DNA of 64,000 nucleotides from Strigamia acuminata (lineage: Eukaryota; Arthropoda; Chilopoda; Geophilomorpha; Linotaeniidae). Position 1 is the first letter of the stretch, and every line of letters begins with the position of its first letter. The notes under the pieces were generated by a model, which saw only the letters and a program-made list of their open reading frames with translations, ran no database searches and had not been told where the DNA came from. Shown here piece by piece: positions 61,850 through 64,000 of this stretch. Where the stretch lies: assembly GCA_949358305.1 (NCBI GenBank), contig OX442323.1:1426001-1490000 (forward strand), read 5' to 3'. Position numbers and translations under genes: made by a program.

Positions 61850-63216
61850 CTACAGGAAAAAATTAAAGATAAATATGTGCAATCAATATCAATTTTATTA
61901 CCAATTGGACATTTTGTTTGCGTAATTTGCTGAAGATGAAGGCATTTGGAGAAAATCCATAGCCTACCTTCTAATCTAATCTCAATTTTCTGGGTGAAAA
62001 AACATATTGGCTCAGACTCCTTTGAGTCCAGAGCTGGGAATCGAACCCAGATCCCACATTTGTCAGACGAGTCCATATATTTTGCATCTGTAATCTCAGA
62101 AAGTAGATATGTGATTAGGGGGAAAAATGAAACTTCAGAAGAGCTGTTAATTTCCCACAGGTGTGGGGCTGTAAGTCTCTGCGTGGTGTGGGTGGTTTGT
62201 ATCATGTGAGGTGCGGCACAAAAAATTATGAACACATGGGATTTGTACGTTTGCCACCAGGTCCACCGACCTGAGCCTGGTGCCCGCGCCATGATCGCTG
62301 ATACGACTCGCGCTGCGCACTCGTCCCTGGGCCTGGAGTACTGGGCGTAGTTAACTGGTTGGCTCTGTCACGATCTCTTTGTAGGAATATGATTGCATAT
62401 TTATGATCGATTATCTGCTGTATGTTTCATCACAGTGTTTGCGGCTTAGCGTGATGTCATTGTGATTTAGTAACATCCGGTCCAGTGTAGCATTTCGCCG
62501 ATCCAAAGTCAAGAGTTCAATAATATCGGCGTGTGTTATACTGTATGTCGTTTTGTTGTATCCAATCATATAGTAATGCATTTTGAATTGTTTACAATGT
62601 CGATGTCGAATAGCTGTTGTACTTTATTTGTGAGAATTTTCCGCAAATGTTCCTAATGCATTACTGTACATTGTACAGGATTTATTCTTTTGTTATTATG
62701 GTATCTAGTGTTTTCTAAGGACCAAATGTATTCCCTTAGCTTTTGTATACGATTTGTTCTGTATCTGCTCTTAAGTTCACTTGCTTTCATGCCTTAATAA
62801 AAGTTAGGCAGCCATTTTGTTTTGGCTATGTTTCGCCACATTAAAATCATGTTTTGGCCGACTCTTTTCACCAACAATGCACGGTATATTGACAACACTC
62901 TTTGTGTTCCACGTCTCCCACGAGTTGACAACTGCAAAACCGCTGATGATGACCTGCCCTTTTCCTAATCAGAATCCGTAAATGGCAACAGCTCCTCAAC
63001 TCCAGATGCTGCGACGTGAGCCATCTCATGGGCTACATGGTCATATCATCGCTTGGTCATATCTGCCGCCGACATCGGCATGTTTAGTAAAATATCGCGT
63101 TCCAAGACAGCATTACATGATCAAAGAACGACCTGGTCCACAATCGCCCCATCAGTTTCATCTTTTGTGGCAATTCCACAACGTTGTGACAAAACTTGTA
63201 ATTCAAGCAGTTATAT
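61850..63216. other. Region upstream of the first visible IR25a exon
   Basis: It should contain an IR25a intron and possibly more 5' exons, none identified with confidence. A perfect tRNA T-arm (minus) lies at 62034-62050. A GC-richer block at 62270-62350 and short open frames at 62982-63290 have no recognised domain. Confidence 0.45.
62034..62050 (-). repeat. tRNA T-arm / pol III B box remnant
   Basis: On the minus strand CTGGG-TTCGATT-CCCAG forms a perfect 5 bp stem with a 7-base TTCGATT loop, as in a tRNA T-arm. No matching acceptor stem, D-arm or A box was found upstream, so this is likely a tRNA-derived SINE or tRNA relic, not a tRNA gene. Confidence 0.5.
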
Positions 63217-63719
63217 TGTTACGCGGTTGGCGAGCACACTGTAAGCCAGTTGTCGCCACCACGCTTCCGTACTCATTTGATCTGAATTAACTCATTAAAT
63301 TCCCAATAGAGTTCGCCTTAAGCGAATGAGGTAATCAGTTTACCTATCAATCACTAATAGAACAACCCAAACCTATTTAAGTCTGGGTTTGACTCAGAGA
63401 TGACACAGAGCTTGTCAGGCAGTTATTGCAGTGGCATCTCAAGGTTTTAATGTGATAGAATTTAGTGTTATTCATCCTCATAGAATTAAGATAGTTTTAG
63501 TTTAGTCTTAAGTTATTCTTTAGTTTATTATTATTTGGAATTGCTTTATGTTTTATAACAGAATAAATATATTTTATATAATTTAAACATAACCAATGAG
63601 TCCTTCTTATTTACACCCCAAGTCAAGTCATTAAATAAATGCAATTAGTCTTTGATAAGACACAGTCCAAACCTAAGTTATTTACGTGGTCAAACAGTAG
63701 TCAGTCTGGCCACGTAACA
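63217..63719 (+). repeat. Putative 5' LTR of a second LTR retrotransposon
   Basis: The 503 bp segment begins TGTTACG and ends CGTAACA, a perfect 7 bp inverted terminus with TG...CA. It has a TATTTAA box at about 63374-63380 and AATAAA at 63562-63567, giving a plausible U3-R-U5 order. It is followed at 63723 by TGGTGGAGATTGCGG, a candidate primer-binding site starting with TGG. The TGTTACG end is common in Gypsy-type LTRs. The rest lies beyond the window. Confidence 0.65.
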
Positions 63720-64000
63720 AAGTGGTGGAGATTGCGGTTCTTTCTATTTGAGACCCATTAATTGGCTAAAAGTAGTGAAAATTAGTAAAAAGTAAAGTGA
63801 AATTGGCCAGTTATTTGCTAAAAATCAGATGATCCAGTTAAAATCCGTACAAAATTGCATTAAAAGTTATAAAAATCTCTTATAAAATTTGAAATCAATG
63901 CATAGTAATTTGCATAAGTGATAAGAAAGAGAGGTGACTCATTGTAAATGTTTGAGTTATATTTTTTTTTACAGATTAGCTGATTGAATATTAAGTAGAG
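63720..64000 (+). mobile_element. Start of the internal region of the second LTR element (truncated by the window)
   Basis: About 280 bases follow the putative LTR: a TGG-starting candidate primer site, then AT-rich untranslated leader with no long frame. Gag would be expected beyond the window edge. Confidence 0.45.

Noticed and set aside
62034-62050. Functional tRNA gene
   Set aside because: Only the T-arm is present; the acceptor, D and anticodon arms cannot be formed.
61816-62292. 158-codon minus-strand frame as an IR25a 5' exon
   Set aside because: It reads through the acceptor of the 61683-61849 exon in another frame and through a tRNA-like T-arm; only the 22 bp piece at 61968-61989 remains a candidate.
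62450-62640. Minus-strand open frame of about 67 codons
   Set aside because: No family recognised and no splice sites that fit IR25a; kept only as unexplained sequence.

Overview
This is a 64 kb piece of an AT-rich animal nuclear genome. It has large introns, split genes, transposon remnants and many 4-9 bp tandem repeats. Two genes are certain: a Distal-less (Dll/Dlx) homeobox gene on the plus strand and an ionotropic receptor 25a (IR25a) gene on the minus strand. IR25a is a protostome chemosensory co-receptor. The Dll protein has an arthropod-style C-terminus, so an arthropod is the best guess. I cannot name the group from sequence alone.

Layout. 357-4015 is a decayed Ty1/copia LTR retrotransposon with matched 166 bp LTRs. 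Two small hAT-type elements sit inside it, each with an 8 bp target-site duplication. 4016-8640 is non-coding. Dll occupies 8998-16225 in three exons; its second intron (6.2 kb) splits the homeobox at the position typical of Dlx genes. 16226-49006 has no gene I can support. It holds simple repeats and several MITE-like elements and may carry Dll cis-regulatory sequence.

49007-51766 (minus) holds a broken PGM2-type phosphoglucomutase/phosphopentomutase gene. It keeps introns and splice sites but has frameshifts, in-frame stops and deletions. I regard it as a non-processed pseudogene; it is not visible as one long ORF. 52465-61849 (minus) holds IR25a, resolved into 15 exons with consistent splice phases. 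It covers part of the amino-terminal domain, the whole ligand-binding domain, the pore and M4. Roughly 200 N-terminal residues lie upstream, probably beyond the window. Its introns hold a Tc1-like non-autonomous element and an inverted-repeat element. 63217-63719 is the likely 5' LTR of another retrotransposon running off the right edge.

The genes do not form a pathway. Dll is a developmental transcription factor (limbs, head, sensory structures), IR25a is a sensory receptor subunit, and the PGM2 relic derives from a housekeeping sugar-phosphate enzyme. I found no sign of a previously undescribed multi-gene system. The most informative observations are the PGM2 relic, the nested transposons, the start-overlapping uORF of Dll and the several non-autonomous DNA transposon families.
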